The notes under the pieces are model-generated. The model was given only the letters and a program-made list of their open reading frames with translations, was not told where the DNA came from and ran no database searches. From the NCBI GenBank assembly GCA_947626445.1, contig CANQSC010000028.1, positions 1-13,878 of the forward strand: a stretch of 13,878 nucleotides of DNA, written 5' to 3'. Each line of letters opens with the position of its first letter. Within the stretch, counting starts at the first letter, position 1. This document shows positions 12,269 through 13,878 of the stretch, one piece after another. A program made the translations under genes and the position numbers. Origin of the DNA: an uncultured Bacilli bacterium (GTDB lineage: Bacteria > Bacillota_I > Bacilli_A > RF39 > UBA660).

Positions 12269-13878
12269 TTAAAAAGCTAAAACTAAACGAAAGCTGACAT
12301 TACTATACACACATCCATAATTACCATAAAAACTTGAAAGTCCAGTTTCATTACCGTCATAGAAATCGCCACCACGGACGAACCATGGAAAATTTGAGTT
12401 ATTAATTAATGCAAAGTCATTATACCAACTATTAATATATCTTGTTTGACTTCCGTATATTATAGTTTGAAATGGGCCCATTTCTTTGGTTGCATCTCCT
12501 AATTTTCCGCGATTATATGTTGTATCGCTTGTATTATATTCATATTTATCATAATATTTTTCATCATTAGGAAGAGATATTCCTTCAGTTACACTACTAT
12601 CACATTCAGAACAAGTTAACTTTCCAATAAATCCTGAATTCATTGCATTATTGTGTCCTGAAGATAATTTGCCCGTATGACCATCTCCAGTTGAATTGTC
12701 ATCAATTCCACTCATCATAAATTCCCATGATCCGCCACTCATATCATAGATTCCACTATAATTATTTGTTGTACTTGATACCACACTTGCTTTATTAAAA
12801 TAATTTGTAGAATATATTCCATCTTCTCCAGCTTTAGATACTCCTCCATATTCATTACAGGCTTCTGGTGTATCACTACATGATACACTTGTTGCAGTAA
12901 AGCCTAAGGTTGGTTCATACCTTGCAGCATAGCCTGTTAAACTGTTAGAATTGTTATTCATTCTTACACTTACATGACTTCCATATTTACTATGCTGTAA
13001 ATAGGCTACTGCTCCCCATTCCATATTCTTCATCATATGACTATTTAATTCTTGTTCATAATGCCTTCCTACTGTATAGGCTTTTGCTACTTGGATTCCT
13101 CGCCATGAATAGACATTTGGTTTAATTATGACTTTGTTTGCGGCTTCGATTGATGCTGCTTCATCTTTTGGGTTTACTTGGGCAGCTCCTGTACTTCCTG
13201 CTCCATCATAGCCTGTTTCAAATTTACCGACCCATATACCATTTGTATCAAATGATGTAAAGGCTGGATGGGTTAGCCATTGTCCCACATTTGTTCCCGT
13301 TTGAGGTTCAACATCTTTTGTTTCAAATTTAATATCAATTATTTGTTCTTTATTTGTTTTTGTTGTTAAACCATTATAATTTCCTTCGTCAAATATTTGA
13401 TACTTATATCTTGGTATCCATACAAAATAACTTTCTATATCATTTTCTTCTATTGGTTGATTCTCACCTGGGTCTACTTTTCCATCTCTTAATATTACGG
13501 CATTTGCCCACTTTTGATTTTTATAATCATACCATTTCTCTTTTTCACTTGCTCTTGTTACTTTACCATTTTCTTCATTTATTACTATTGGTATTAATTT
13601 ATTTCCTAATTCTGGATCTGCTCCATTTAATTCTCTATCTATATATTTATCATTAAAATATAAGGTACATTTTGTTTTACTTTTACTTAAGTTCTTGATT
13701 AATGGTGCCCATTCTTCTTTATTCCATTCGATACTTGCTCCATTATCACATTCGCCATCTATATATACTAATCCTTCATTATTTTCTTTACTTGGCATTT
13801 TTTCTAATAATTCATTTCCTTTATAAAAAGCAAAATAAACATCACTATTACCAAAATAATCTACTTTTCCTTTCATTA
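12269..13878 (-). CDS. Large secreted SUMF/C-lectin-fold protein, 5' end outside the window
   Basis: At least 535 residues. The frame is open at the window edge, so the ATG at 13876 need not be the start and the expected export signal would lie outside. Numbering from that ATG, EENDIESYFVWIPRYKYQIF (about 143-162) and GIWVGKFETGYDG (about 213-225) mark the family of large gut-Firmicute surface proteins, often annotated with prepilin-type N-termini. GIYDMSGGSWEFMM (about 374-387) and the final WFVRGGDFYDG...SFRLVLAF (498-535) are the formylglycine-generating-enzyme/C-lectin fold signatures (NVWEW-like and RGGSW...GFR). Paired cysteines (SCSDTPEAC and TCSEC) suit an extracellular disulfide-bonded protein. 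The codons for residues 504-530 are mostly NNY, as in DGR variable regions. Likely role: ligand-binding surface protein rather than a sulfatase activator (inference). Confidence 0.8.
   Translation of the reverse strand, partial: MKGKVDYFGNSDVYFAFYKGNELLEKMPSKENNEGLVYIDGECDNGASIEWNKEEWAPLIKNLSKSKTKCTLYFNDKYIDRELNGADPELGNKLIPIVINEENGKVTRASEKEKWYDYKNQKWANAVILRDGKVDPGENQPIEENDIESYFVWIPRYKYQIFDEGNYNGLTTKTNKEQIIDIKFETKDVEPQTGTNVGQWLTHPAFTSFDTNGIWVGKFETGYDGAGSTGAAQVNPKDEAASIEAANKVIIKPNVYSWRGIQVAKAYTVGRHYEQELNSHMMKNMEWGAVAYLQHSKYGSHVSVRMNNNSNSLTGYAARYEPTLGFTATSVSCSDTPEACNEYGGVSKAGEDGIYSTNYFNKASVVSSTTNNYSGIYDMSGGSWEFMMSGIDDNSTGDGHTGKLSSGHNNAMNSGFIGKLTCSECDSSVTEGISLPNDEKYYDKYEYNTSDTTYNRGKLGDATKEMGPFQTIIYGSQTRYINSWYNDFALINNSNFPWFVRGGDFYDGNETGLSSFYGNYGCVYSNVSFRLVLAF

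Noticed and set aside
12269..13878. Active formylglycine-generating enzyme (sulfatase activator)
   Set aside because: The fold signatures are present, but the protein is far longer, carries surface-protein repeats of cysteine pairs and lacks the Arg-rich catalytic-site pattern after RGGSW.

Overview
The window is very AT-rich, uses TGG for tryptophan and TGA as a true stop, and carries strong AGGAGG-type ribosome binding sites. It encodes a Gram-positive type lipoprotein, a ClpC-type unfoldase and a family of large secreted SUMF/C-lectin-fold proteins common in gut Firmicutes. Together these suggest a low-GC Firmicute using the standard code, probably an uncultured gut Bacilli or Mollicutes-like lineage (inference, not proven from this window).

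Left part (1-7390) is accessory DNA. It has the possible tail of an upstream gene with GC-rich and terminator-like hairpins (1-215), an orphan 567-aa soluble protein (407-2110), and a decayed IS110-family transposase with its structured upstream region (2359-3160). These are followed by a SAM-dependent methyltransferase (3198-3830), a tentative C-terminal scrap of a large serine recombinase (3972-4302), and a block of overlapping hairpins (4351-4442). Next come an orphan 182-aa gene (4529-5077) and an IS4-family element (5152-6694) with 22-bp inverted repeats and 9-bp target duplications, its transposase broken by a +1 frameshift. The last item is an IS200/IS605 TnpA remnant (about 7235-7380). 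Four mechanistically different mobile-element classes therefore lie within 5 kb, all damaged, marking a long-used insertion zone.

Right part (7447-13878) is compact and looks like ordinary chromosome. It holds a lipoprotein with a LolA-like N-terminal half and a DUF4367-like C-terminal half, a small DUF378 membrane protein read divergently from it, a sigma-70-family factor with an extra C-terminal region-4-like domain, a compact ClpC converging on the sigma gene with a bidirectional terminator inside their overlapping 3' ends, and a 5'-truncated large surface protein.

The most interesting single signal is the C-terminus of that surface protein. Its last 38 residues sit in a SUMF/C-lectin fold and are coded by a run of NNY codons, as expected of the variable region of a diversity-generating retroelement (DGR) target. 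No reverse transcriptase or template repeat is present in the window, so this is a lead and not a demonstration.
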